DNA of 64,000 nucleotides, taken from assembly GCF_001632365.1 (NCBI RefSeq), contig NW_024468520.1:451863-515862 (forward strand), written 5' to 3'. The notes below the pieces were generated by a model, which was not told where the DNA came from, searched no databases, and saw nothing but the letters and a program-made list of their open reading frames with translations. A program made the position numbers and the translations under genes. Shown in pieces: positions 44,904-57,461 of the stretch (position 1 is the stretch's first letter; each line of letters starts with the position of its first letter). This DNA is from Laetiporus sulphureus 93-53. Taxonomy: Eukaryota; Basidiomycota; Agaricomycetes; Polyporales; Laetiporaceae.

Positions 44904-47900
44904 ATGACTTACCAGCGTGCAGACTATGCCGTCTTCGCGCATCCCGAGTTCGATCCAGACGATTACGCAAATGCCATTCTGGCCGGAGAGCCATACCCAC
45001 CGCAAGCTGGGAAGACCAAAGCGGGCAAGGGCCCCAGCCTGGAAGCAGCAAACGAGGACTTGTCAGTCGCCATATCGAAGCTGAACTTCTCTATTGAGGA
45101 TGTTGAGAAGCAGCTGAAGAATGTGGTGAGTTCTATGTGGTTATGGAAGTCTTCTCATGTGTGGAACGTCAGACCACAATGCTCCCAGGTCACTACACAT
45201 CATGAGGAGTTGCTGGTGCAGGCCGCCGGAGTGACTGAGCTCGAGACTTCGCTCTCATCAGTTCGAGACGGGCTCAACGAGCTCGATTCGTCGTATGAGA
45301 AGTAAGTCCCAATGCCTCATTTAGCTCCGTGCAGTTTACCATATCTAGCATTCATTCAGACTGAGAACGAAGATCCGGCTGCCATATCAATCGCTTCAAA
45401 GAAATGTTTCCAAACTTGAACGCATCCAGCAAGCATCAGACATCCTGCGCCGCGTGTCGCGTTTTGTGATCCTAACTCGACGGTTGGAAGTACAGTTAGC
45501 GGATATGAGCAAGGGAGAATCCTCTGATACGGAGACATCAACCGCCGTATCCAAGAAGGACCAGTCCAAACCGAACGAGTCACCGCTCGCCCTTATACAG
45601 CCTACTGAGTTGATATCTGTTGGAGAAGGAGAGGACGAGAAGGAGCGGACCATAGCAAAGGCTGCATTGACGATCGCTGAACTGAGTCAGTACATTTACA
45701 TCTTTATTCTGGATAGCCCGTCGAGTTCTGACACGCCTGCCCTCTGAATGTATTCACATCAGCTTCTCTTCTTGGAAGCTCATCGTCAGACCTTCAGCCG
45801 CGGGACAACTCAGACGTTGATAATACATCGGAGGATCGGGGCGGTACGATAGTGTTGGGTTCCGTGAAGGCCGTGGCTGCTCGTTTGCCATACATTGAAG
45901 CTGCACGAACACGTGTAACGGCAGATATGGAAGCAATGGTCATGACAGGACTCGCGGAATCTGTACGTATTTGCCATTGTTCCTAGTCTAATGAACACTG
46001 AAAGGATTCGAACCGTCTAGAACCAGTCTCTTCTCGCATCCTCCCTTCAGACCGCACACAACCTTCGTGTGTTGCCAATCCTGGTGCAGGAGCTCATCAA
46101 TGATCTGGCAGATGCAGTTGAGAGTAGAATCCGGTACGCGTTTGACATATCGCGTATTTCTAAAGATGTCCTCGCGAAAGGTACGCCCTTCTTTCGATGT
46201 TCCCATCTTGGTGCCTGTAGCATATCATGATTGTGGTTCTCCGCAGAGTCTAATGCGACGTCTCAGGGACTAATGTACAAGTCCCGTGTACGGACGGAGC
46301 CAACCAACGTCACGGCCCCTCAATATGCTGCTGCTCTCTGGGCTAGCCTGGAGAACCTCGTAGAAGAAATGACAAGCTGCTGTATCAAAGTAAGTTTTCA
46401 TGTATCATTACGCACAAGCGTGCTTCTCGGCATGCGTGTATCGAGCCACACTTCTCATCACGCCCAGGTCTATGCTCTTGAGAACGTTCTCAAGCTAAAA
46501 CGAGACCCTACAAGCCAAATCGTCTTCCTGGACGAGGCGATGAAGGTTCGTGCGGTTCCGTCGCAGTTGGTCGCCGGTAATAACGGGGCATTTGCCTCAT
46601 CTATCAACGACCGCAACTTTGATCGCTGCCATTCATAGACGCTCGAAAACAAGCCAAGTGCTATCTTTTGGTATGCGCTCGGGCGTTCACTTGAGAAACA
46701 TGCGCGCGAGTCGGCAAGAGGTCCGATGATTCATTATTGTCCAAGTCGGACTGTAGGGAAGAGTATTAGCTGACACCGGTTTGGCAGCCTCTTCCTTCAT
46801 CCAGCAAACGCTCAGCACGGGATACCCAAAACTGCTCCGACTCTTCCATTCCTTCTTTGCCAAGATCGCCGTGCAGACCGATACTGTCTACACGCAGTCA
46901 CAGCAGAGGTAACTCAGACACTCTACTCTTATCTTCCTTTTTTGGCCAATCTCGTGCTCATCCCTTTGTCACGCAGCCCGGAGACGGTGATTGTGCTGCG
47001 TGCACTTTCGAACTTCGAGTCTCTTTATCTGTCCCGCTCGTCCACTAGGCTAAACGAGGTTATCTCGCAAGCATTTGCGGGCGGGACGCGGGCGCCGCCC
47101 GGTCTGTCGGAGGGCCTGAATGTCGCACGGACCGTAGCAAACGAGCTCGACTCGGCCAAGTTCGACCCGCTGCTCGTACGCTCCGTGGCGGAACGCGTCG
47201 CATCGGCGCTAGAGGTGTTCGTCTCGCGGGCGGATGGCATGGTGAGTCATAGTGTCTCGCATAGTAGGCGGAATATTTCTTGGAGACCTCAGTCGTGTCG
47301 CTGTCGCCACGGGGCCATCGACAAAGCCTTGACATCTCATATCCAGTGGGAAGCTTTGTGGCTGTTGCGGATCACTTGTTATCGCTCCTCTCGCTTCTTC
47401 CCGCACTGTCGGCATAATGAATGCGAGAGGATCAGGGCCGCCAGCAGCTTCCGATCATTTCTAGTACCGATAACGGCAGCATGCTGCGCGCTGTTTTCGC
47501 TACGCATATATGCACTAGCGCGCGCTGTATCATCTACGCATCCGACAGTTCTATGTCTTCAGGGGAGGTTTTGTTTTCACGTGTACCGACAGCATATGAT
47601 CTGACGGGTCATGGGTTGCCGCTCAATGTGGTCACGGACAGCTAATTAACCAGAGCGGAGTTGACGGCTCGTGCATCATTTTGTTCGTTGCTGGCGCGCG
47701 TGGGTGCTATGCAGATGGCACTGATAATCAATCTCCGTAGGTTGCGCGAGAACGGTCCGCAACGTCGTTACTAGGACCCTCGGCTACACCGCAGCAAGCA
47801 CTCAATGGCCAGCTGGCGACCTGCTTGTATTATTGCTATTCCCGCCTCGAGAGACTGCAGGACGAATACCCTGATGGCGTGTTCGCATACGTTCGGCCCG

Positions 47901-48950
47901 GGGTCGGGGTAAGTGCCTCGCGTTCCGCTCTCCCGCTGATTGCACCCCGCTGACACTTGCGCCCATATCCTCCCCCTACTCTGGCCGCACCCGCCTGGCC
48001 TGACTTGCAGGGCATCAAACGTATCTTTGAGCGCATTGTCGACCCGCTGCTTGCGGCGGTGCGCCGGGAGCTCGGCGCGATAATCGCGCGGCTGCATCGC
48101 ATGGACTTCAGCGATGCGGGCGGCGCGAATCCACTGTCTGCGATGGGCGGGGGACCGAGCCCGTACATGAAGGACCTCGTCGAAAAACTGGCATTTGTCA
48201 AAGGAGAGGCGCTCGCCCAGATCAACGTTCCCGAGCTGAGCCGGCAGTGGTGAGTCTCCGACCCCGTGTCCCTCTACCTGCCTGCCCTTCCATATGCCCA
48301 GTGTTATCCGGAAGAACGCTGACTCATGTGTCATCGCGCAGGGTCGTCGAGCTGGTCAAGTTTGTGATCAAGACGTTCGTGCTGCACGCGTCGATCGCCA
48401 AGCCGCTGGGAGAGAGCGGGAAGCTGCAGCTCACGAGCGACATGACGGAACTCGAGTTTGGACTGAGCGCCTTCATGGCACAGCCGGGAAAACGCGGGAC
48501 CGACTGGGAGAGCGTCGGGGAGGAGTACCGTGCGCTCCGCGCGATGCGGTACGTATCTATCGTTCACACACGGAACCCAGCGTTCCGCTAACGCATACCA
48601 TCCTTATATGCAGGCAGCTGCTCTTTCTTGAGAACTCGATGCTGGCGTCGTCCTCGCACACGGCGGGCCTCCCGCCGCTGATCGTGCTGCATCACATCCT
48701 TGTGCGTTCGCCGATCCCACTGCCGCACACGCTGCACGGGTGGGCCGAAGCGGAGTACGTGCGGTGGGTGAACGAGCACTCGGAGGAGGAGGCGTGGACG
48801 CTCGTCGAGGGCGACCTGAGCCACTGGGAAAAGGTCTCCGCGGACGAGGGCGCGGACGCCGCCGACGAGTATGTGCAGCTCGCACGGGCGGTTCTGGCGC
48901 ACGCGGCGGCGCGGGAGGGCCCTGTTAGCCAGACGCCCGGCCCTGGATAA
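44904..48950 (+). CDS. COG5: Conserved oligomeric Golgi complex subunit 5
   Basis: Starts ATG 44904. The N-terminus DYAVFAHPEFDPDDYANAIL, then ISKLNFSIEDVEKQLKNV and HHEELLVQAAGVTELETSLS, is the Cog5 signature with its coiled-coil bundle. Later exons carry RLPYIEAARTRVTADMEAMV, LRVLPILVQELINDLADAVE, LWASLENLVEEMTSCCIKVY, STGYPKLLRLFHSFFAKIAV and, at the C-terminus, FVIKTFVLHASIAKPLGESG and LPPLIVLHHILVRSP. COG5 belongs to lobe B of the eight-subunit tether that returns vesicles within the Golgi and keeps glycosylation enzymes in place. There are more than ten exons, with stop TAA at 48948-48950. Exons between 46.6 and 47.8 kb are the least certain. Confidence 0.92.
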
Positions 48951-49479
48951 CGAAATTAATTAATGTACGCATAATGTAAGCGTGCTTGGGAGACTGGTCT
49001 AAGGAGTTGCTTTGTCGGGCGCGAAGGTTGGCATTGGACTTTTAAGGACTAAGCTGGTGCTAAATGTGCCAAGGTGCGAGATCGGGATCGGGGGCTTGTC
49101 CCTCCGATGAATGTCGCAGTGGCGTTTGCTGAACTTCCATGTATGTACCAAGGCCTGTGATGGCCGGCCTGCTCTCTAAGGCTGGGAAGATGCCGAATTC
49201 ATTCGTAGGGCGGTGGCGTTAGCTCGCTCTCAGCGGTACCGTGGTGGTATGGCGGATCTAGTTCATGCGGGGAGCGAGTCCGCGAGGGGACGGATGAGAG
49301 ATGCGGAAGCGGTATCAACGCTCAAAATGCGACTGTGATATGTCAAGGCACGAATGAATATTGAATGCCAGCAGGCCGATGTGAACCGGAAGTTTTGTGA
49401 GCTCGCTCGTATCCGCCGCGGAGCAGCCGACAAGGATCACCGCGGGCCAAGGCATTGGAGTCCCCCACACAGCACTGGT
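48951..49479. other. Intergenic after COG5
   Basis: 3' flank of COG5; only short frames. Confidence 0.5.
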
Positions 49480-50650
49480 GGTGCCCGACCAAGCAGGGGT
49501 GCTCTTGCCAATCACAGCGCTGGCGATGCGAAGTGATTGATGCTCCAACGCCCTCCGACGGTAACGGCGCGCCCATAGCATTATTGCCCGCCGTCGAGGG
49601 CGATTTGGTCGTGGCGCTGACGCACGATCACCATTGATAGTTCGACGAGCGCAAGTTTCGTCAGAATGGGATACGCAGTGATGAAATGTGTTGTGTGTCT
49701 GTGACATTAATCGTTGATATGGACGCGCTTGGAGGACGGAGGGCACTTTCGTTACCCGATTCAGGTCCATACGAGGATTGACCGTGTCAGCTGGAGATCT
49801 TGTACACATGCACCATGTATTGACCAAAGGCGGAAGACATGCAGAGTACACAGCGCACTCTGGGAGCACCCTCGTCAATGTCACAACACATAGCAGCATG
49901 CGCTGTATCCAGAAGGACGTACTCAAACCCAAGCGCTAAGATTAGTTTGTGATTAGCCCACTGCCTCCGACAAACCCCCCCACGAACACAACTTGCAACC
50001 AATTGCGCACTCGCGCACTAGCCTCTTGCGTCGTTGACCTTCATGGCACTGGTGCTGCCCGAGCGAGAGAGCAAGCGTGCTCTTGCCAATCACAGCGCTG
50101 GCGATGCAAGATGACTGATGTTCCAACGTCCTCCGACGGTAACGGCGCGCCCATAGCATTATTGACCGCCGTCGAAGGCGATTTGGTCGTGGAAGTGATA
50201 CGCGATCGCCACCGATGGCTCGATGAGCGCAAGTTTCGCCGGGATGGGATACGCAGTGATGAGATATCTTGTGTCTGTGACATTAAATGTTAATTTGAAC
50301 GCGCTCGAAAGGACCGAGGGCAATTCGTTGCCCGATTCTGTCCATGCGAAGATTGACCGTGTCAGCTGGATGTATCGTATACGTGCAACGTGTGTTGACC
50401 GAAAGGCGGAAGATTAGCAGAGTACAAGACGCACTTTGGGAGCGCCCTCGTCAATTTCACAACACAGCGGCATACGTTGTATCCAGAAGAGACACCAAAA
50501 TCAAGCACTAAGACTAGCCCGTCGGTAGCCCGCTGCCCCCGATGGCATACCACACACTATCTCGCAAATCCCCCGCGAACACAATTCGCAACCAACTGCG
50601 TACTCGCGAGCAGCTAGTCCCCTGAGTCATTGAGCATTTCGGGACGGTCG
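49480..50650. repeat. Tandem pair of ~580-bp diverged repeats
   Basis: A block starting near TGCTCTTGCCAATCACAGCG at about 49500 recurs at about 50080. The two copies align by eye almost throughout (GGTAACGGCGCGCCCATAGC; AAGGCGGAAGA; CCCTCGTCAAT), including the segment with CGAACACAA..TTGCAACCAA. They differ at roughly one base in eight and by short indels. Neither copy has a long conserved reading frame, and each frame is broken differently, so it may be a noncoding repeat or old gene debris. Confidence 0.75.
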
Positions 50651-53600
50651 CTGCTCCGCCGCTTCCGTCTGATATCAAAGTGTGTGGACAGATGCTCGTG
50701 TCCGCTAGAAGATGCGGCGTCCATGCGGCGAGAATCATAATACAGCGGCGGGCGAGCAATGTGGTTCGCGAAGGATGGTGGCGGCGGTGGGCGCGTATGG
50801 CGTCTAGGCTAGACGCTAAGCGCTGAGCGCTGAGATCCTCGGAGAGCCCAGCTGGAAGTGGGCGCGCCGCGCCATCGGAAGGGCTCTCTGATGATGGATT
50901 AATGACCCCTCTAGCGCGCGGCCTCCGGGCCACTCGAGCTCGCGAGCGATCGCGATGCCGTCGCGACTGATGATTCAAATATCCAAGGTTTTAATTTGAA
51001 TGCTCACCCCCCACAACACGTTGGCGCGTCGAAGCGTGAATTTAAAGGGTTTTTGCTGATGCATAGGCCACGGGATTCGCAATCTTGATGTGGGGAAGGT
51101 GATGGGTGATGCCCGTAGAGGTGGGCTTGCGGGGTAGGACCAGAGCAAGGGAAAGCGGGAGGGGGAAGGGGGAAAGTCGGGCTCCCAGTTCCTGAGACCG
51201 TTAGATTGATGGTGACTTCGAGCAGGCAATGAGCATCTGTCCCCTCTCAGATCTCAGCTCGCAGCTTTGCTTCATTAATTGGCTCAGCGTGTTCACCACA
51301 TCCAGTGTGCTCGGCTCACCTCGAGGCGCATCGTACGGTGCTCGTCTCCCCCTCGTGATAACAACCACTGCTTCTCAGCGCCCGGAGCGTCCGACTCGTT
51401 CGTATGCCGTACGTCGTAGTCAGGGTCACGTTCGGCTACCCAACCCACACTAGTGGCCCTCGAGATCGACGGCACCAATGGCGGTGTGTCCCATGGCGAG
51501 GCGTACTCGGGGTATGAGGTGCAGGCTACTCGGTGCTGAACACGAAGATCCATAGTATGTGGTGAGCCCGTCCCCTGATGCGACGCCTGGACGCGGGCAA
51601 CTTCACGGAGATGTTGGATATCTACACCTGATATCAGCCCTTCAGTGTGTACGTTCTGGTCGGGAAAGGGAAAAGAGGGGTAGAGTACAGACAAGCGCGG
51701 GTTGCATGGGTGAGTATGCTTCTGACCCTCTCCCAAGGCCCGGTCCGAGCACCTATACAGCGCTCCGTCCATGTCACCGAATAACTCTAGTTGTTCTAGT
51801 TGTTTGCCGACATAGCACCATCTCGGAAGGATTCGTGTGCGGCGAGTATGATGTACGGTAGACGCGTTCTCGGCATCGTCGATTCGTGTATCACGCCCTG
51901 CACACGTATTCGCCGCTCATCCTCCGCACTGGTCGCCAAGGCATCGGGCTCAGCTCCCCACCGCGTTTGGCGGTAGTAGCTAGTCCCTGCGGCAGAAGAA
52001 CTAATCCCTCATTTCCGTCATCGTGATAATGCAGACGCATGGCAATGAAATTGAATGAATCACGCACCTCTCCATTTCGAGTCCGAGCGGGATTCGACTT
52101 TCAGCATCCCGTGTGGTCACTAGCTGAAGTCGTGCTAGATCCCGCGCATCGCATACAACGAGCATATCGGTTGTCCTTAGGAATCCTCGTCCTAGCAGTC
52201 GTCAATGATCGTGGCGGACAGCCGTTTAACTCCGCCAGAAGCAGAACGCGCACAATCCTGCTTAGATCCGTGTCTTCCATAGGACAAAAAATATTGCTAC
52301 TGCCGCCACGCTCTTCCATACATTCTAGCACCGTTGAGAATAGTAGTCAAGCGCAGGCCCTTTTTCACAGCGCGACAAAGCAAGAGGATCGGCGAGACGA
52401 CCGTCAATAACTCGAAAAGGTTCCGCGGCGCGTCGTGGGGCGAGCACGTGGCTGTATCAACGTTGATCGAGTTGCGCGCGGAAGCAAATCTCAGGAACAC
52501 GTGCTCCTTTTCCTGAGAAACGCTCGCGGCGATGGCCCTCCCCAGCTAGCATTCATCACGTCCCTTCTTCCTGTCTGTTCTGTCCAACAAGCATTTTAGA
52601 TTTTTTTGCTGGCCAGGCTGCATAGCAGATTCGAACGATGGGGGATGTGATGTGTTGATTGCCGTGCGGTGGGCATCTGTGAAAGGAAATCGTGCGCTAG
52701 ACAGTCGGCACTGATGCGAGGCAGACTTACGCCCTTGGTGTGTCTTTCTAGCGGCGCTAGAGCCCTTAACGCGATATTGAGGTTCGTTACCCTAGCGCTT
52801 ATAGTGATTGGTCAAAATACTAGTCTGATTGCCCTGAAAAGTAGAAGTTCAGGGTCCTATGCGCACCGACAGCAAGCAAAGATGGCGGGGCATTGTCCTC
52901 GGGGTGTACTAAGACGCATCCGCCCGAGGTCGCCCGCCAGCTTTGGGGTGGGTCCGATGCCCTGGTGGGACCTGGGCTGGCCGGTGCGCGTGGATGTCCC
53001 CCTCGTCCCCCTTCCCTCCCTACCTTTCAGTCTGCTTGATGGGGCACCGCGCGTGTACAGATTGGGGCACTCTTGGGGTCCACCACTCAACTAACCCACC
53101 AAGAGGCTCCGCATTACGGTCATTCTCGCCCTCGCGCTCTCCGTGCCCGTTTCGCCTAGTCGTCAGCTCACATGCTGTGAGCAGTGCGACACAGGCAAGC
53201 TCATGCGCTGCGACTCCCTCGCGCATCCTCAGCGCGGTTGGCTTGTCGTGCGACGGCGGCGGCGGCCTTGGCGACGGCAGTACTTGCTGAGTCTCCGTGT
53301 CCATGTGAAGACCTGGGTGTCGCGTAGTGGCTGATTGTATGCGTGCATATTCACGTAGCACAAACTCGCCGGTCTGCTGCGAGCACGACGCCTTTGGCGG
53401 TGGGTGTTTCAGAGATGCTCGTATGTATGCGTGCTGATATATTTGCAAGGCGTCATCGCCATCGGCTGCACTGTCATCTCCTTCTACATATGAACAGATG
53501 CTCGCGCTGTACCATTCCCGACTCGACTATCATTATCATTCGCTTTCGTTTGTTATCCCTAATCTTTCGCCCTCACTATGCAGATATTGTTGTCGAACCT

Positions 53601-54082
53601 TTCACCGCATGAAGGAGATGCTCCACGTATGTATGACCGATGTTGTACACATACTTTGCCAGATTGTATGTTAGTGTCCGAGTACCATTTGCATACAGGC
53701 TGCAATGTATGTTTCTGTATAATTTCCAGCATAGGTCAGACATACCTGTTCAGAGTCAAGAAACGTCTGATCTGCGGACTACTGTAGTGCACCAGATTCC
53801 GCGAATGTCATTCTCGCCTTCGACGATACCTTGCACATCGAGCCATTCGTACATACGATACCGCGAAAAAATATACGGGCAAATAATTGTTGTCGCGAGA
53901 TGCTTCGGTGTCAGAAAATAACCCATAATATCGGCGTTGCAATGATGATCCCATACTTGTCACTCGTTAGTCTGTTAGTCTCTTCTTAGTTAGTTGTCAA
54001 CATTGAACCGGTCAGCGAGATCGAGCTCTGCCGACGAGAATCTAGGTTCAAAGTCCGTAGGTTCGTATGCCGACTGGGAACG
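50651..54082. other. Intergenic, 3.4 kb without a supported gene
   Basis: Frames of up to about 160 codons occur on both strands but show no domain, no consistent codon pattern and no splice-linked continuation. A pyrimidine-rich stretch lies around 53000-53030. This is probably a repeat-derived accessory region. Confidence 0.5.
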
Positions 54083-56599
54083 TTAGTGCGTGCTCGAACC
54101 CTCCGCGGTTTCGTTTTCACCGGGCTCCTCATGAAGAAGGGGTAGCGTGACGGGCTGAGGGACGATGGGCCCGCCGCTCGGGTGGAGGTACGCCATGTCG
54201 GCCTCCGCAGTTGACAATGCTATTCCCCCATGTCTGTAGAGATAATATGAGAACATATCTACACAAGAGGTTGACGCAACCTACTTCTGGCGGTAATGCT
54301 CGTTGACCCCCTGTAGCGTCGTAAAATCCTCTGCACGTGGAGTGCACTGCGAGCAGCACCAGAAGGGCTTCTCGGCGGTCTGCGCCTCCAGACCCCACCT
54401 CTCGTGCGCCTCATCTTGTATCGCGTCTTCGATCTCTTCGGCTGTTGCAAGCCTGAATTGCGGCATGGGCGCGCCCTCCCCACAGCCAACGGTTATCTCG
54501 ACCTGCCAGGGCGGTCAGTCACATGCTGGCCACCGCGCACGCGAGAACGGAACGTACCGCTTTGCGCCACCTCATCACCATTGTGCGACCGTCGACGCAG
54601 GGGCAGGCGTATCTGATGTCGTACTCATCCATCTCCTGTGCGGTGGTGCTGTCCGGGTCCCAACCGCACATCTCAACCAGCGCACGCAACTGATGCATGT
54701 TGGGTGATGCAGCGACGCGAGAAGCTGACCATACCGGTGGGACCACCCGACCGTCGAGGAAGACGTCCTGTTCGATGCCGATGCGCTCCGCACGCAGACA
54801 GATATGTGCGAGCACGTATCGGTGGAAGAGGATCTGCAGGCATTCCGTGCACCAAAAAGTGACCACGGCGAGCTCGAGCACGTCGACGCCTTCAGCGGCA
54901 GACACGCCGGGCAGCAGGTTTATGAGCTGCTCGGTGGCGTGCTGTTGCCAGTCCATGGAGTGGCTGAGAACAATTTTACGCAAGGAGGAGAACATGTACG
55001 CAGGGATACTGCATGAAGTGGGGGCCTCGATGAGTGCTCTGATCTCTGGGACGTACGGAAGGTCGTGTGGGAGCAGGCGGTACGCGCATGCTGCCGTCCA
55101 GGGAGGAGCGGACAGTAGTTGGTTTGACACCTGCTGTAGGATGCACAAGCGCACTGTGATCGTCAGATCATGCTCCACGCGGGTGTGCACATCCCTCTCC
55201 CGCTGCATACGTGCATCCCTCTCCTGCTGCATACGCGCATCCCTCTCCTGCTGCTCGCGTGCATCCCTCTCTATACGTGCATCCCTCTCCTGCTGCATAC
55301 ATGCGCGAAGAGCACCGCGGATCTTGATCCATCCTTCAAACGATATGTGCAGTTAGGATAATTGGCCAAAGTGATCACCAGCGCGATCACGTACCTCGTT
55401 CAGTGAGCGGCCTTGGAATCCACGAGCGATCACATTTCTCCAGTTTCAATCTAAGGGTAAAACTCCCATTGTCCAACTCATCTCCCCATCCGTCGTCACG
55501 CAAACGTGCGACAATACTGTACGTACGTCATAGATGAGACCAAGACACCAATGAACAAAAAATGGACACACGCTTCGTAGCGTTCACGCCTGATCTCATA
55601 AAATTCCGTTGCTCGAGCACTGAGCTGCTCTTCATGCCATTCACGGCATGCCGCTGCATGCTATTCGTATCATATATTCAGTTTCCACTATCATATTAAA
55701 AACGTGAACTCAACTACCTCTGCAATGCGCCTTGTTTTCTCCGAAAACTTCGATATGAGCTGTTGGCGTGACTGCTCGTCCTTCGGCAGACCGTTCCAAG
55801 CATCGACGAAGCACTCCAGTTGCGGCCTATGATAGAGTTCGCCGGAGGAGCGGAATTGGACCTGCATGCCCACAATGAATATACGAGCAGTGATTGACTT
55901 CATTCGGTATTATACCTTGTTGAAAATCTCCGATGGTAGAGATCTGTCCAGCATCGCTATGGTATAAGAATGCTCGCGCTGTGGGATGGCCCTGTAATAA
56001 CGACAATCATCGACAATGTCACAGGCTGTGTCGTGGTCTGACGTACATGTCATTCTTGCACGCCTTACAATAGCGCACGGAAAACTCCCACAGCACCGAA
56101 TTGATGCTGCCCTTGAGGCATCTCTAGAGGGCGACATTGAGCAATAGATCACGAATGAGCACGTAAGCCAGGGACGTACATGGCAGTGTGAAAAGAAAAG
56201 CAAATTGGCATACGCGGGCTCGCTCAGATGCTCCGGACAGTCCGGCAGCCCATCGATCAGGCTCCGCGAGCTTTTCCAGATGTGCATTGATTTGCGACTC
56301 ATTAAGAAACCATGGAATGGTTTGGTAGCCCTTGCCAGATTCAAGAGGCCTTTGGGATGTAGAAGTTTGAGGATCTGGGTTATCACAATCCAGCTGTCGT
56401 AAGAAACGTCGGCGCGAGGGCCAGTAATTCGACGAACCTCAAATAGTACATCATCAGGCATCTCTAGCAAGTCTTTCAGGCCACCTCGCCTCCCTCGCAG
56501 TGCACGGCGTGGAGCAACTTGGATGGCAAGGCTCTCTTTTGTCGTGCCATCCATCGCGGTATCGCTCGCTCTTGCGCGCTTCTGTCGACGTGCCGACAT
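54083..56599 (-). CDS. F-box protein, paralogue B, with C2H2-like tail
   Basis: Starts ATG 56599 (MSARRQKRARASD). RGRRGGLKDLLEMPDDVLFE is joined across an intron to ILKLLHPKGLLNLARATKPF, an F-box, then GLPDCPEHLSEPAYANLLFF. Further exons give HRPQLECFVDAWNGLPKDEQ, HAAACREWHEEQLSAR, DDGWGDELD and a long exon with a charged repeat, APPWTAACAYRLLPHDLPY and WDPDSTTAQEMDEYDIRY. Two last exons add KPFWCCSQCTPRAEDFTT and VNEHYRQKH, a possible CCHH zinc finger, and an acidic end. The stop is at 54083-54085. The F-box suggests an SCF adaptor. It is the same family as the genes at 12.4 and 58.9 kb, and the reading frame appears intact. Confidence 0.8.
55160..55310 (-). repeat. Coding minisatellite (QERDARM units) in F-box paralogue B
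   Basis: About seven near-identical units of 18-27 bp (GCATCCCTCTCCTGCTGCAT on the plus strand) encode repeats of RDAR-M/I-Q/E-Q/R-E. The result is an uninterrupted Arg/Glu/Asp/Gln-rich stretch likely to form a long charged single helix. Paralogue C has only one such unit (MQEKRDMRLRME) at this place, so the array expanded after the copies separated. Confidence 0.8.
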
Positions 56600-57461
56600 G
56601 CTTGCGACAGACTCTGCATACAAAGCTGAGACCCCAAGTATGTGAGTGTTGAGGATGGGTTGAGATGTTGCATCGGATTATCGGCCACATAACCGCACGT
56701 TTTGAGCCACGCCGTGTTGATACGCGCGTGTGTTAGTGACAGTGAGCGCGACAGTTGAGTTAACGTTGACAGCACGTGGACTCAAGCATCCAAGTACGCG
56801 TCAATTTCGGAGTTCGAAGCGACTTTGCATTCTCTGTCCTGAAATATGCACGGGACTGACACATCGATTTGCCCGTTGCCTTGTACCCCTCTATTCCAAT
56901 CCATAAACATCCAGAATTCCAACTTCTCCTGCCATGAGGCCCCCGGCACTGATATACTCTAAGAACGACTATCATCATACGTCAGTATTGAATATTGAGG
57001 ACTTAGAGAGCGGGACCAAGTAGCGAACCTCGCATCAACGTGCCACTGTGGTCGGGTGTTTACTCGAGTTGCCGGCGCCGCGTTTGGTAACGAGGGAGTA
57101 TACGCGAGCTCGAACATTCTGCCTCCGCGTTCGCGTCTTCGACGAGCCAGCGCTTGAGATGTGGCCTTCGTCGGCGATGACCTGAATTATTTAATTTGAA
57201 ATGGTCGTCTGAAGTAGCAGGAAGGGGGTCAAGGAGCGGTCAGCTGCCGAAGCAACGACAAAGAAGTATGGTACCCTCGCTCGAACGATGTCAGTGCTTG
57301 CTTCCCGCCTTGGCGTTGTCTGCGCATAGTCACCTTGCGTTCGTCGACCTTGGTCTACGAATGTGAGAATCATAAATACCACGAACAAGGATGGACGTAC
57401 AAGGGCACCACCCTCCATACGGCCGGCGTCCCACCGGAGACGCTACGCCGTGCTCACTGCC
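56600..57461. other. Intergenic upstream of F-box paralogue B
   Basis: Promoter side of paralogue B followed by sequence with only short frames; nothing recognised. Confidence 0.5.

Noticed and set aside
45995..46022. Possible tRNA T-arm (GGATTCGAACC on the plus strand)
   Set aside because: No matching acceptor, D or anticodon stem lies at the right distance on either strand, and the stretch falls at an intron end in COG5.
51293..51772. 159-codon minus-strand ORF in the gene-poor region
   Set aside because: No domain, no splice partner and no start context; similar-length random frames are common in this GC-balanced sequence.
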